The notes under the pieces: generated by a model
Databases searched by the model: none
Told to the model about the DNA's origin: nothing
The model's input: only the letters and a program-made list of their open reading frames with translations
Position numbers and translations under genes: made by a program
Shown here: positions 5,718 to 6,391 of the stretch, in pieces
Position numbering within the stretch: position 1 is the first letter of the stretch
How the letters are laid out: the number at the start of each line of letters is the position of its first letter
Source of the DNA: CAZEJK01 sp964512045
GTDB taxonomy: Bacteria; Acidobacteriota; Thermoanaerobaculia; Thermoanaerobaculales; Sulfomarinibacteraceae
DNA: 6,391 nt
Direction of reading: 5' to 3'
Assembly (NCBI GenBank): GCA_964512045.1
Contig: CAZEJK010000289.1
Span: 1-6,391, forward strand

Positions 5718-5729
5718 CGGGTTTGGTGA

Positions 5730-5748
5730 GCGCCTCCAGAGGGGGCGC
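5730..5748. terminator. GC-rich hairpin just past the transhydrogenase stop codon
   Basis: GCGCCTCC (5730-5737) pairs with GGGGGCGC (5741-5748) around an AGA loop, with one G·T wobble when read as plus-strand RNA and a C·A mismatch as minus-strand RNA. It lies 12 nt beyond the minus-strand stop at 5761-5763. No T-tract follows on either strand, so terminator function is uncertain. Confidence 0.35.
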
Positions 5749-5760
5749 GCCGCTCGCGCG

Positions 5761-6391
5761 TTAGCCTTCCTTGACGGCGGCAACCAGGTCGATCATGGCC
5801 TTCTTGCCGTCAGAGAAGAACATCAGCGTGTTCGGCAGTGCGAACAACGGGTTGGGGATCCCAGCAAAGCCGGGGCTCAGTGACCGCTTGATGACGACAA
5901 CGGTCCGCGCCGCGTCCACGTTGATGATCGGCATCCCCGCGATCGGGCTCTGCGGGTCGGTGCGCGCTACCGGGTTGACCACGTCGTTGGCGCCGATGAC
6001 GATCACCACATCCACCGTCTCCATCGTCGGGTTGATCTCGTCCATCTCCTTGAGCTTGTCGTAGGAGACGTCGGCCTCGGCGAGGAGCACGTTCATGTGG
6101 CCCGGCATTCTGCCGGCCACCGGATGGATCGCGTACTCCACGTCGATCCCTCGCTCCTCGAGGAGGTTGCCAAAGTCACGGACAGCGTGCTGCGCCTGCG
6201 CAACGGCCATGCCGTAGCCCGGGACGATCACCACTCGCTGTGCGCCGTCCAGCGTCATGGCGATCTCCTCGGCGGAGGTCGACTTGACGGTGGCGTACAC
6301 GTCGTCTGCATCCGGGGTGTCCGCGGTGGGACCCATGGCGCCGAACAGGACGTTGGCCAGCGAGCGGTTCATCGCCTTGGCCATGAGCTGG
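5761..6391 (-). CDS. pntB: NAD(P) transhydrogenase subunit beta, C-terminal part (partial)
   Basis: PntB is the membrane subunit of the proton-translocating transhydrogenase, which drives NADP+ reduction by NADH with the proton gradient. The frame enters from the right edge (QLMAKAMNRSLANVLFG, the end of the membrane domain) and runs to a TAA at 5763-5761, about 209 codons. The ATG at 6384 is internal and is not the start. The complete soluble domain III that binds NADP(H) is present: VVIVPGYGMAVAQAQ (about 6234-6190), HPVAGRMPGHMNVLLAEA, the conserved Asp in VIGANDVVNPVA, SPIAGMPIINVDAA, and VIKRSLSPGFAGIPNPLF with the conserved Lys-Arg pair. The sequence closely follows E. coli PntB, except that a Phe (PGFAG) stands where E. 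coli has Tyr (TGYAG). The pntA partner would be expected upstream, beyond the right edge. The gene converges on the PLP enzyme gene across a 243-bp gap. Confidence 0.96.
   Translation of the reverse strand, partial: QLMAKAMNRSLANVLFGAMGPTADTPDADDVYATVKSTSAEEIAMTLDGAQRVVIVPGYGMAVAQAQHAVRDFGNLLEERGIDVEYAIHPVAGRMPGHMNVLLAEADVSYDKLKEMDEINPTMETVDVVIVIGANDVVNPVARTDPQSPIAGMPIINVDAARTVVVIKRSLSPGFAGIPNPLFALPNTLMFFSDGKKAMIDLVAAVKEG

Noticed and set aside
5574..5783. A 69-codon minus-strand frame through the intergenic repeats
   Set aside because: Most of it is a translation of the REP-like repeats (the GSPNHHF and WKPQPPF segments come from the two copies), and it overlaps the end of pntB.

Overview
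The window comes from a GC-rich bacterial chromosome (about 60-65 % GC by eye) with canonical sigma70-type promoter elements and strong Shine-Dalgarno (SD) sequences. The genes are ordinary core-metabolism and transport genes. Nothing marks a prophage, plasmid, CRISPR array or insertion sequence. The phylum cannot be fixed. The citrate synthase is of the long mitochondrial type, also known from Geobacter and relatives. A high-GC Actinomycetota, a deltaproteobacterial-type lineage or a similar group would all fit.

Layout from left to right. (1) 1-325, minus strand: the first 108 codons of a membrane-anchored protein, probably of the endonuclease/exonuclease/phosphatase (EEP) family, cut by the left edge. 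(2) 326-766: divergent intergenic region with a near-consensus promoter (599-627) reading right. (3) 767-2071: complete citrate synthase gene, a single-gene unit closed by an intrinsic terminator at 2101-2124. (4) 2125-2299: control region with a candidate promoter and a nested inverted repeat that ends at the SD of the next gene. (5) 2300-3436 and 3440-4141: a two-gene unit coding for a Na+/phosphate cotransporter (PNaS family) and a PhoU-like protein, 3 nt apart and probably translationally coupled. (6) 4291-5517: a PLP-dependent alpha-oxoamine synthase, closest by motif to glycine C-acetyltransferase (KBL). Its start is set by a strong SD. (7) 5518-5760: convergent intergenic region with two GC-rich hairpins and a cluster of REP-like palindromes, two direct copies and one related inverted copy. 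(8) 5761-6391, minus strand: the C-terminal part of the NAD(P) transhydrogenase beta subunit (pntB), including the complete NADP(H)-binding domain III, cut by the right edge.

Together the genes suggest central carbon metabolism (citrate synthase; acetyl-CoA/glycine chemistry if the KBL call is right), phosphate uptake with a PhoU-type partner, and NADPH/NADH balance. They are neighbours and need not share one regulon. I see no convincing new multi-gene system. The items most worth a second look are the REPIN-like repeat cluster, the structured leader of the phosphate transporter, the PhoU-like protein with one degenerate metal motif, and the uncertain acyl-CoA substrate of the PLP enzyme.
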